Shown piece after piece: positions 34,813 through 45,620 of a stretch of DNA of 64,000 bases. Numbering within the stretch: position 1 is the first letter of the stretch; each line of letters starts with the position of its first letter. The position numbers and the translations under genes are program-made. Origin of the DNA: Takifugu bimaculatus (taxonomy: Eukaryota > Chordata > Actinopteri > Tetraodontiformes > Tetraodontidae); contig CP034995.1 in the NCBI GenBank assembly GCA_004026145.2, forward strand, positions 8,629,887 through 8,693,886, given 5' to 3'. The notes beneath the pieces are model-generated. The model did no database searches. It saw only the letters and a list, made by a program, of their open reading frames with translations, and was not told the origin of the DNA.

Positions 34813-37800
34813 TTCTAAAGTCTGATATTTGCATGAGGAATATGATATAAAAACCTTTTGTGTCTGTTCAAATCAGGTTTATCTCACAGCTCTTTGAGCT
34901 GACACTATTGTTCAAAGTGCTGCAAACATCTGGACGCCCACATTGAACATAAAACCACAACGCAACTGCTCTCAAGGCAGAAATTCACCATTGTTGTTGG
35001 GTTTTATACAGCAGTATTCCACTTTTTGTAGTAAACACATCAGCATTTACTCACTGCACGTCCTCAGCTGTCACTGTGATAAATGAGATCCCAGGGCAGC
35101 GACATCCGTTTAGGATATTTGTCTGACCCCTTTCACCCATTTATCCTCCTGACACCGACGTCTCAGTCAGCGTCAACCCTCTGTGGCTGCGGCCACCTCT
35201 GGCGAGGCTACGGTAGCTTGTACCGATCCCCTGTTCCGCTGCCAGGGCGATCCCCCTGGGATCCCCGTGACCTTTCATCCATTTTGGTTGCCTGATAATT
35301 GGGCTGTGCTGCTGTATTTGCTCTGTCAGCTGTGTGGAAGGACCGGAACACATGTGGCCTTCCTCTGCGGTCTCGGTGAACGTCGGGATTTGCCAGGTGT
35401 TGAGCCGGTGTTCACTTTCCACCATTGTTTAGTCCCCCACCTTGTAATACGAGCTAAATGAGTCCCCCCCAGTGTAAGGGGCACTTTTCCCCAATTAGGT
35501 TCCTGTTGGAGAACCCAGGTTTTTTCACGCGTGGTCTGAGTCACGCGGCTTTCTTTTGCATCTGTCGGTTGGTTTTATTTGTATAATCCGCACCTCACCC
35601 CCCCAGGCTCCTGTACACGTTAATCATTAATTCGCTTTTATTCATGTTTTCGTAAAAGAAGCTTCCTGGAGCGAAGGACTACTGTAAGCCCAGCTGCTCT
35701 GCACCTCCAGCTTTCCAAATGTGCGCTCTAAAGCGCCAGAGCAGCTATCGGTTTACCGGTCATCCGATGACGAGTCACTTGTGTGTGGCGGTGTAAACCG
35801 AGGGGAAGTGCGCCTCGTCCACTCAGATTTGCTCCGTTATTCTCGTCGTGGAGATCTTGAGTTTCACTTTGGATGTTTACAAATATGATCCGCTGCTGCT
35901 TTTGGTTCGGGTGATTTTCGAGTCAGGTTGGGGGTTGACGAGGTCAGAGGTCAGAAGTCCTCGCAGGCGTATTGACGACAGGACCGTTATCATTTTAGAA
36001 TAGGCAGATTTGATGCTCTGGGACCGGCGCTGGTTAAGTAACCCACATTGTGACACCAGTAATCTTTGAACTCTTCCTCCTCCGTCACAGAGCCCTCAGA
36101 AGTGGCCGCGAGCCTGATCGAATAAGGAATTAGAGATAAAGACCAGAAGTCCAGCGCCGCTATTTTTGTTTTTTTTAAATCTGCTTTTTCATTTAAGCTT
36201 TTTATAGCTCCGTTATTACGGTTCCAGCCGTGACTCACTGGTCCCAGACGACATGAAAAGAACTGTGCCACCTTTCTTTTTCTTTCTCTTTCTCTTTCTC
36301 TCTCTTTTATTTTGACAGGTGAAATACATTAAAACCTTTGCGCATAAATCTTTTTTTTCCTTGCTGTCACTGATGGGCTTTGATCAACGAGGAACCGGTG
36401 TAAAAATAGCAGAGCGCCACCGCTCTCCGTGACGAGATCTCTTATTTCTCTGTCTCTCTCCACCTTTATTTCTCCCCATCTGTCCACCTCCCCAGTTCCA
36501 GTCTAAAAGCAGGTTGCATTCTAACAGGGCTGATCCCAATCAGGGACAGATTTGGAGCCGCTGTTGCGACACGCGTGGTGTCCCAGTGTGAAAATATTGA
36601 CAGTGACAACAGCAAACAACAGCCGGAGGAATGTGTGTGAGATAAGGAGCGCACGTCTCCTGACACTGGAATGACTGATGGATCCTTTTTCAGATGAAAT
36701 GTGGAGGGGAAGTTGTCACAGTTGCAGCCTCTTCCTCTCCGGTTCTGGATGGTCATCAAGCACAGGGGTCGTTGTTTTAGCGACACAGACGCTACATATC
36801 AGCTTATTTTACATTTAGGCTGTAATCATTTTATGTTTTGTCTTCTGTGTCCTCAGCGTATGATTACGGAGCCTTGAGGAAAAACCTTCATCGTTCAGCA
36901 GCTTGTTTTCATACAAACTTCTACCCATTTTTTCTTTAGCATGACAAAGCTGCTAATCCTCGACAGTAGAAGCTGTCGCCATGGTCACATCGATGTGTTA
37001 AATGATCTTGGTCTTGTAATGAAATATCCCAGTATGACGGGGCAGAAAGTGAGGGGGGGTGAGCCAGTGTGGATCTCCACCTGAGAAGCTCCGTCTCTTT
37101 TTAACCAGATTTCCTCCATCTCCCGCTGAGCTCCCAGCCACTCCCAACACCGCCGCCACACCCGTGGCGCCCTAACCACATGTTACTTTTGTCTTCTCGG
37201 CTCCGATTGTGCCTTGTGGTATTTTAAAAAGCTGTTTATTTCAATATTGGGTCATCATTTGGTGTCGATATTTCGGTTCCCCCCAGTTTGGCTGCACAGT
37301 TTCTGCATAAGTGTGTGCTCTAAATCCCATTTGAGTCCATTTGTTGTGTTAACATGTTGTCCATCAGCCTTCTCCACTAGTAATTCATAAGTAATGAGGC
37401 TACAGCAGGCGTGCTGGGAGCCAGGCGGAGCAGCAGGCCAGACACACTGGCTGACTGGGCCTGCTCCCAGTGGACCAGCACCACTTATCTCTCACAGGAG
37501 TGACTGAATGCATGTACACCAGTAACAGACGTGGAGGCGAGATGAGTGGATTTCAAAAATGAGTGATTGATCTCTCAAGCTTGAAAGAAGATCTGTGATC
37601 ATCTTTTCTTTCCAGGAAATATTATTTTACATATGTAAAATATGGTTGGACTGATGTCACAGCCTCTTCTTAAAATCACCTTTGCATTGATTTGTCCATC
37701 AGGAGAACAACTAGAGGTGAAATGGAAGTTATATCTCCTCCTCCTGTGCCTTCTCCCCCCTCTTGCAGATGACATGGCGTCCTCAGTACCGCAGCTCCAA

Positions 37801-40800
37801 GTTCCGCCACGTGTTCGGTAAGGCCGCCACCAAGGAGAGCTGCTATGATGGCGTGCCGATCACACGCAGCGTCCAGGACAACACCTTCTGTGCCGTCAAT
37901 CCACGTTTCCTGGCGGTCATCACCGAGTGCGCCGGGGGAGGGGCCTTCCTGGTCCTGTCCGTCCATCATGTGAGCACCTCTGTGATGTCACGGTTGTTCA
38001 GAAGTGCTTTTTTAAAGCGACACATCCGGTTTTACACTCAGCGGCCCGACTGCTCCTGCCATTCACCCGGTGACGAGGTCAGATCGGAAGGAGCCGAGGT
38101 GTCCACCAGCGAGCATGGACGTTAAAGTTCCTGCTCTGATCGGCTAGCCGCTAACAGCTGGAATTCTGTCGATCCCAAACATGACCGTTATTGTGCAAAA
38201 GACAGACCCCAAGAGAGGGGGCAAAGCTCCAAAAAAATGGGTTAGGGCAGAGAGGGGGAACTTTTCCTTTTTCATGAAATTAAAAACACATCAAAATATG
38301 CGAAGACGTGAGGAAAAAATGAACTTAAAGCACAATAAAACGACATAGTTGGACAGAATTGTCTAGAGGTGAAGCGACACCTTTTCTTTTACTCCTGCAC
38401 AGCCCTGCTCTCCGTTTATAAATAGAACTGGTGCAGCCAAGCCAAAAGAAACACCCCAAAATACCCCCCCAGCAGCCCATTTACTCAGTACTCATGTGCT
38501 TTCTACTCTTCTGCCTCATTTTTCTGTCTTATCGTCCTCCTCATCCCCAGTTTGAACATGAATCACTTGCATTTATCGAGCTCACGAGATAATCGCGTGA
38601 CATTTAAACTGGCTCTTGGTGGAAAAACGCCAGATCCATCATTCGTGGTGGCGGCGGGCGATCGCCAGGGTGGGTGGGAATTGCACACAAGCTCAGGAAT
38701 GGCATAACTCACCGTGTGACTCCCGCCCTGCTCACCTCCCCCTCGCTTCACTGCCTCGAGAAGGTGCAACTTCGACCCTCGCCGCGCTCACTAATGCCGG
38801 CGGCGGCCGGACACACCTTAAACAGGCGGGGGCGTGGCCCACAGGTGAAGGAAGACGAGGATCCGCCAACATAATTAGCGCTCGTGTTGAGGCAGAAAGT
38901 CCCGTTGGCAGTGATACAAATCAAAGGTTCTATAGATTTAATGTAAATGTGCCTTAATTGATTGGCTCCTATCTCACTGTGGTCACGTTTTTCTCCCTCA
39001 GACGGGCAAAGTGGACCCCCACCACCCCAGAGTGTCGGGCCACAAAGGCAACGTGTTAGACATCAAGTGGAATCCCTTCGACGACCACTGCATCGCCTCC
39101 TGCTCCGAGGACGCCACGGTTTGTCTATTTCCAGGATGACCTGCTGACTTTTAAAAAAATTTTTTTTTACAAGAGCATGTTGCAGCAGGGAGATAATTTT
39201 ATTGCCTCTCCGTTCGACCTTCAGTAATAACCCTGAGTCATTCCACACATTCCTCAGCTGTGAGAGAAGAGAATAAATCTCCACACAGTAAGAGAAAAGA
39301 ACAGGGGCTCCGGTGTTGGACCGGGGTGGCACTCGGTTTTTCCCGTGTAAAGCCAAGAGTCTGTGAAAGTGTGAAGGGAAAAGTTTAGGTTGTGTTTAAA
39401 GTGCACGGTGCCGTGAATGAGTAAGTGTGTTCTGCCGACAGGTAAAAGTGTGGGAAATCCCCCCTCATGGTTTACTGAAGAACCTGACGGTGCCGTGGAA
39501 GGAGCTCCAGGGTCACAGGCGCAGGGTGGGCCTCATCGAGTGGCACCCGACCGCCAACAACATCCTCTTCAGCACGGGCTACGACTACCAGGTGAGCTCA
39601 GGCGGCTCCCAGAAACCGCTGACGCGTCACGGGTCATGTGTCTGCCGCGGCCCGACCTTCTTATCAGGTGATCGTAAACCTCGTTTACTGTTGCTGGGCA
39701 ACGCAGCGGTTGTTGCTGCTTATTTTATGAAGCATTGTAAACAATGCGACCGCACCTTCACACTGGATTCATGATGGCCAGCTAGCTCGATATAAACGTG
39801 TTAAAAACTGTTATTCAGGCGTTATCTAATCATTTATTGTAGTTGTAGCACATCGATCGTAATGATGAAATGCACTCGCAAGGCCTGTGGGTCCTAAATG
39901 TGTGTGTGATGTGTGTGAACAGGTGATGATCTGGAACCTGGACTGTCTGGAGCAGGTGATAAAGAACCCCGTGCGGACAATCAGCCACCACACAGACGTG
40001 GTCCTCTCCATGTCTTTCGGGACAGACGGCAGCCTCTTCGCCACCACCTGCAGGGACAGAAAGATCCGACTCATCGAGTCGCGCTCCGGAAACCTACTAC
40101 AGGTGAGTGCACGTGGCTGTGTGTCCACGTACGATCCCAGACACAGATTATTCAGGCTCTGAAAGAGTTGAACAGTCGTCACAATATGGCGTAAGGGCAA
40201 AAAATTAGCATCCAGCATGTGAATGTATGGAAAAGCAGCTAATAGTGTTTAAGTGCTGCTCACTCGGGGCTCTCGCCCAGAACCATCCGGCCAAAAGTGA
40301 CACCTCTAGGTGCAGCAGGCCTGCTACATCACTTCACACACCTCTGAATTGCCAGCCAGTGACACACACATTCAATTAGCCCGCTCTGCTCTTTTCTACT
40401 GCCAAACTGAAGCATTACATCACCACCGGTTAGCCGTCGAGCTAATAATTCGCTACAGCTCTCGTAAAAATTGACGTATGGTGCTGTACCAGATATTTAC
40501 CTCACTGTATGCCGCGACTTGCAGGAGGCCAGCTGCAAGACGCACAAAGCCAGCAAGGTGCTGATCCTGGGTAACATGAAGATGCTGCTCTCGACCGGAA
40601 CGTCGCGCTGGAATGAGCGGCAGATGGTTCTGTGGGACCAGGTGAGACCCGCGGCATAATCGCTCTCAGTCAGGGGCAGAGTCCTGTGACAAAATGATCC
40701 ACTTTTCTTGCTTTTTGTTGTTTTTTCACCCCCGATTACTTTCATCCACACAGGAGGTGGGTCAGGTGTCAGAGAGCGTCCCCCCTATGACAAGATGACG

Positions 40801-42690
40801 CCTGAACCTGCTGCGTTCACTCTGGAAAAGGCACAAATGATCTCAACCGAGTGAAAATGGCAAAGAAATGTCACTCGTTTTGAAAAATTAGCTCAAATTA
40901 GCCTCTTTTATGGAATCAGTTACTTTTCCAATGTGTCGCACAACTCTGCCCTCTGGTGGACACCCTGTCCGGGATCCCTGAGAGGAAGATCCAGCTTTTC
41001 TCCCCTTGATTGTGGTCAAGTCATGAGCGGTGACGTCCGCCAGTCTGTGGCCGGGCGGCACGTTGTGAAGGTTTATTGTGGGCGGGGGATTATGTCCGCA
41101 GCGTGGATTAGGGATTGAGAGCTCAGGTTTTTTATCCTTGATGCAGAGTGCTTTGAACAGATTTGAGTGAAGATTTTTATCAGTGATTTTTACCCGTGTT
41201 TCTGAGTGTTTTGGTCGTTTGTGTATCTTCCTAGGATGATCTGTCTGCGCCTTTGGTACAGGAGAACCTAGATGGGTCGTCGGGAGTCCTCTTTCCCTTC
41301 TACGACCCTGACACCCACATGCTTTACATTGCTGGAAAGGTGTGTCTCTGAGAGCTCGATGAAGCGTCCCTGCATCCGTACACGAGACGATATAATGCCT
41401 CCTTATTGCTCCCTGTCAGGGTGACGGAAACATACGGTACTACGAGATCAGCTCAGAGAAACCGTATATCCACTACCTTACAGAGTACCGCTCTAATTTA
41501 CCTCAGAAAGGAATGGGTGAGACACACACACACACACACACACACACACCGTCTCACCTGTATAGAATGGTGACACCTCTCATCCAGCTGCAAACAAAGC
41601 GGCTGTTCAAATAACGTGGACAAGATTTGAATAGGCAAACGAGCCGCCCATAAATCATCGGGCAACACGTGCGCCTGCAGCTGCAGGTGTTTAAACACGG
41701 GCACCGTTCGAGACGTCTGATGCTACTATTGAATCCTTTATTCTGTGGCCTCGTGCTGACATCGTTGTCTAATGGCATCAACCACGTGGCTGATGAACGG
41801 CGTCTCAGACGGTGCGTCTCCCCTCAGGTGTGATGCCAAAGAGAGGGCTGGACGTCAGCTCCTGCGAGGTGTTCCGGTTCTACAAACTGGTCACCATCAA
41901 GAGCCTCATCGAGCCGCTCTCCATGATCGTGCCGCGCAGGGTGAGAGGCGCTGACTCCTTCACCGAGGAGCCGTTCGTGGCGACTCCAGTGTTCACTCTT
42001 CCTGCGTTTGCTTCCAGTCGGAGTCGTACCAGGAGGACATCTATCCGATGACAGCTGGGAACATGCCGGCCTTGACTGCAGGGGAGTGGCTCAGCGGTAC
42101 CGACAAAGGTCAGTGTGTCTTTGGCTAAATATATCACAACACACTTTTTTTAATGTATTTGTGTGTTGTTGTTTTGTTTGTTTTTTTAAAAACGACTTTT
42201 CTTCCCGACTTTTCTTTTGTCTTCCAGGCCCAGTGATGATGTCGCTGAAGCCCGGAAGTCAAGTAGCGGAGTCGTACCCGGAGACGAACAAAGGGACGGA
42301 CGGCTACAGGGGGCAGAGCAGGTCGGCCACGGCACAGCGCGGCTACATCCAGGACCAACTGCGAACCAAAGAGGGCGCCGAGGACGGCAACCGCGCGGCG
42401 GACGACGCGGGCCAGACGGCCGTCGTCAACGGAGACGGCTACTCGCTCTGCTCGCCCCCCAGGACGGAGAACGAGGTACGGGGACTGCTCAGGTTCGTCT
42501 GGGAGGGCGATTCCTCCACTTCTGGGTTTAAAACTTGTCGTTTTTATTCTGTCCACAGCTGCTCATGAAGTTCCACAAGCAGCAGGAGGAGATCCGCCGG
42601 CTGAGGGAGCTGCTCAACCACAGGGACGTGCACATCAGGCAGCTGGAGCTGGAGATTAAGAACATGAAAAACTCTCACAACTCACTTTAA
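27554..42690 (+). CDS. coro2a: Coronin-2A, 12 coding exons
   Basis: Class II coronin, a WD40 actin-binding protein; mammalian CORO2A is also part of NCoR complexes. Exons: 27554-27568, 37769-37969, 39002-39118, 39442-39591, 39923-40102, 40525-40641, 41235-41339, 41420-41516, 41828-41940, 42018-42108, 42228-42475, 42559-42690. All phases agree; 521 residues (human about 525). The first exon encodes just MTVSK and is followed by a 10.2 kb intron; the second begins with its own ATG, MTWRPQYRSSKFRHVFGK. Human CORO2B starts with a similar MTVTK, which supports this unusual start. Seen: the coronin N-terminal signature, beta-propeller repeats (GHKGNVLDIKWNPF, SCSEDATVKVWEIP, TGYDYQVMIWNLD), a unique middle region (PRRSESYQEDIYPMTAG), and a C-terminal coiled coil from TENELLMKFHKQQEEIRRLR. 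The phrase CYDGVPITRSVQDN and ECAGGGAFLV point to 2A rather than 2B. Confidence 0.95.
30310..30342 (+). repeat. CA microsatellite
   Basis: About 16 uninterrupted CA units in coro2a intron 1. Confidence 0.95.
34224..34247 (+). repeat. CA microsatellite
   Basis: About 12 CA units in coro2a intron 1, followed by more scattered CA-rich sequence to about 34318. Confidence 0.95.
34758..34811 (+). repeat. GT microsatellite
   Basis: About 27 uninterrupted GT units in coro2a intron 1. Confidence 0.95.
40947..40959 (-). promoter_or_regulatory. Perfect CTCF core motif in coro2a intron 6
   Basis: TGCCCTCTGGTGG fits the reverse CTCF core YGCCMYCTRSTGG at all 13 positions. A perfect match is unlikely by chance in a window of this size, so this is the best CTCF candidate here. 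It lies between the exons ending 40641 and starting 41235. Confidence 0.5.
41521..41549 (+). repeat. CA microsatellite beside a coro2a splice donor
   Basis: About 14 CA units starting four bases after the GT of the donor of the exon ending at 41516. CA runs just downstream of a 5' splice site can bind hnRNP L and modulate splicing; here that is inference. Confidence 0.9.
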
Positions 42691-44724
42691 AGCTCCACCA
42701 CTGTCCAGCTTTAGCCCACCGCTCCCCTGGAGGTCCTGACCCACCTTCTCCCCCCCCACTGAGCCCACTCTCACTGCACAGGGGTGACTTTATTTTTCCA
42801 GGATTCACCTCAAACTTTCTTTCCTCCCTTTCTGTCCATTCCACAGTGCACATTCTGTTCTTGTACATACACTTAAACACTTTACCGACTAATTTGCACC
42901 CGATGTTTCCTTTCCCTTTTTGATTTTTACGCCACACAGCTATGCAAGTTCATCGCTCTTTTTTTTTTTTTTAAGCTTTTTTAAAATCCATTCTGGAATA
43001 TCGGAGAAAGAAACGGATGACGGGAGCTACCTTGACTGAATGTCTCTGTTTGTAGACGCAAACATCCCATCTGATTGTAAAAACAGAGGCGGATTTCTGT
43101 TTTATTCCTAGTGTGATTCCTTCTTCCTCCCCTCCGCTAATATTGAAGCTACTGTAAGTGAGGTTTTATTGTCTGCGTGGTTGGATGCGCTCCCCTGCTG
43201 CATATCTGTTTGACTGCTGGACCTGAGGCCGCCTTTCTTTTTGTTTGTCCCAAATTATTGCGATCAAAGAAAACAACCTAATTATGTTCTTGAAATCCTT
43301 ATTTTTAGAGCCACTGTGAAGAAAGATTTAAAGCCATAGCAGGGCCGTAGACCTGCACCCCTCAGCCTAGATTTTAATGTTTTTTTAAAATAAATTATCT
43401 GGCGTTTTTGATCAAATTAAACAGTAGAAATTGAGCAATTTGAACAGAATAAAAAGTTGTAGTAAATGGTTAATTGTTTTTAGTGTCTGGGTGATGATAA
43501 TGGGACAGAAGGCCAAAGAAGCTGCCGTCGGTCGTCCCCCTGAAAGCAGTCAGGAGTGGGTTTTTCCCTCAGGGAAGTTCTGGCTGGTATTCCTGATTTT
43601 AGCCATATTGCAGTCAGATTATTTTGTCCTTTTTGCTGTTTTTAGTGACCCAGAACAGACGGCGTAAATGTGCTCGCTTTAAGACATTCCTCCTTTCACA
43701 TTTTCATGTTAAGAGAACTCGTTCAAACCAGTGCGTGATCGATAATTCCGGGATTGTCGATCACAAACTGCCAAAATCTCACGAGCTCAGTGACGACTGT
43801 CAACGCCGGGTGACCCTGCCACGCCGTCCTGCAGTTCAGAACGTCGGGCATCGACACCTTCCCTGCACACACGCTGCTTTTCTGACTGCATTAACACGCC
43901 CTGACCCCGTTTGCTCAGGAGATATTTCATGTTTGGCCTGATGCAGTTTCGTACTGTAAGTAAGTGTTGCGTAATCCATCATTTTAATCCAGGATTGTTG
44001 ATTGTTGCCCCATTTGAACCACTTTTACCAGTCGGGTGTTATCTAAAATCACTCTTATGCGAGAAATCATATGAAACTACAACGGGAGGTTGTAGCTGAT
44101 TTTTTTCCTCTTTTTAAAAAGGGGTTTAACAAGTGAGAACGTTTTTACTCGAGTCGGCCGCTGCAAGACTGAAATAACAGTTATTGTGTCTTTATCATAT
44201 TTAATCAAAGAGGTGTGTGGAGGATAAGTTGTTGATGTTATTTTAAGGTGTGTGTTTACGGAGGGCCTTATAGGTGCAACGGGCTGCCTCATGAGAACTT
44301 TAGATCTGCAGGGAATTTAAGTTTTTTCATCACACTGGACCAAAATCACAGATTCTGACCTCTTTATCAGCGTCACCTTCCCCGTCGTGTGAGAATTGTG
44401 TTTCCAGCGCTTGATTTCATGGCTTGTCCTCGTCGCCATGGTGCTCGCTGCAGACGATCAGGGTTTTTGTCGTTTCTTAATGAATCGCTGTGATTTGACT
44501 ACAGAGGTCTCTGTATTCAACCAAGCTCACCTCTTATATTCCCTGAGCCCCTTGTAGCGTTCCCCGACTCGCCCGGAGCGGTCATATATTTGTTTTAACT
44601 GTTAAAATCCTTTCTCTGTAAATGTAAAACATGCTCACAGCGCTTCCACAAGTGCTTTTTCTTTTTAAATCCCTTATTCGCCTCTGACAGAACACAATAT
44701 TTACCTGCCTGTGATAAAATAAAG
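42691..44724 (+). other. coro2a 3' untranslated region
   Basis: Two kilobases without coding exons after the stop codon. AATAAA occurs at 43389-43394 and at 44719-44724; the second, in GATAAAATAAAGAGC, is followed by a TG-rich element and is the likely distal end. Confidence 0.5.
44719..44724 (+). terminator. Candidate distal coro2a poly(A) signal
   Basis: AATAAA followed by GGCTGTGGCTGTCTGTGGGT, a good GU-rich downstream element. It lies about 310 bases from the opposing anp32b signal. Confidence 0.5.
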
Positions 44725-45032
44725 AGCATTTTCACACCGTTTGAAGGGCTGTGGCTGTCTGTGGGTTGTGTGCCTGTAGCTGAAGGGATCCTCTCTGGCC
44801 TGTAGGCTCATGCAAGCAGCAGGGAAGCAGTTTTACTAGTCTAGAATATTGAAACAATTGGAGCCAATGCAAGAAAACACAAAAAAAATGGGTTTCAGTC
44901 AACTTTGTGCTCAATAAATCTGATCTAAAACTGGACTCTGGTGGTTCAAATGGACCCGTTTAAAGACCAACCGACCAAAATTCCGCTCCTGAACACCAAC
45001 CAGACCGAGAGCAAAGCACAAATTGTTAACAT

Positions 45033-45038
45033 TTTATT
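45033..45038 (-). terminator. Candidate anp32b poly(A) signal
   Basis: TTTATT on the plus strand is AATAAA for anp32b, giving a 3' untranslated region of about 600 bases. Another copy lies at 45177-45182. Confidence 0.45.
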
Positions 45039-45380
45039 TACAAAGTTGGCTTTTTTTTTGTTTGTATTTTTTTTGTCATACAGAAAGTAAAAATGTAGCT
45101 ACAACCTTGATTTGTGCAACAGGCAGCCACACTAAAAATCATGGCTCGCTGGTTGCACAGCTGCTATAGCAATAATTTTATTGGGAAAAAAAATAAGGAG
45201 GGGGGGGGATAGACAAAAGAGAAATAATAAACTCAACAAAACAAAAAATCATTCAGCAAAATATTAAAAGCACAGACCCAAAAACTAGATACCAGTCCCA
45301 AAGTCCTCACACGAGATACATAACGAGGGGGTCAACAGTGAAATTGTGGAATGCTGAGTGCTGGGACGCCTGAGAACCTC

Positions 45381-45420
45381 GGGGCGGGTGGGGTGGGGGG
45401 GGTGGAGGGTTGTTGGGTGG
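45381..45420 (+). other. G-quadruplex-prone G-rich block
   Basis: Runs GGGG, GGG, GGGG, GGGGGGGG and GGG within 40 bases on the plus strand, inside the anp32b 3' untranslated region. The mRNA is C-rich here, so any quadruplex would form in DNA only. Confidence 0.55.
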
Positions 45421-45620
45421 CTCTCGGTTCCATGGAGGGGGGGGCTTGATGACAATGCAGCTCCACTTGGCCCACCCTTCCAGTACAGTCTTGCCCCAGT
45501 AAAAAGAGCTTAGAGCGGGAGGGGGGGTTACAAATGCGGTGCAAGCTGTAGGAGGGTGGAGGCCGGGGCTGGGTGGAGAAGGGAAACTCGGTAGAAGCTC
45601 GCTCCCAGCTTTGCTTTAGT

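Larger units (their letters stand above)
27569..37768 (+). other. 10.2 kb first intron of coro2a
   Basis: No coding exon was found. It contains a CA microsatellite (30310-30342), a CA and a GT microsatellite (34224-34247, 34758-34811), a pyrimidine microsatellite near 36270-36310, and a CACACT-type run near 33020-33048. A strong donor (CAGG/gtgagt) at 34610/34611 after a GC-richer stretch could end an alternative non-coding first exon. Long first introns of this kind often hold enhancers, but none can be pinned down here. Confidence 0.5.

Noticed and set aside
34289..34834. 181-codon minus-strand open frame with a Thr-His run
   Set aside because: The open frame is produced by the GT microsatellite at 34758-34811 read as alternating Thr and His, within coro2a intron 1.
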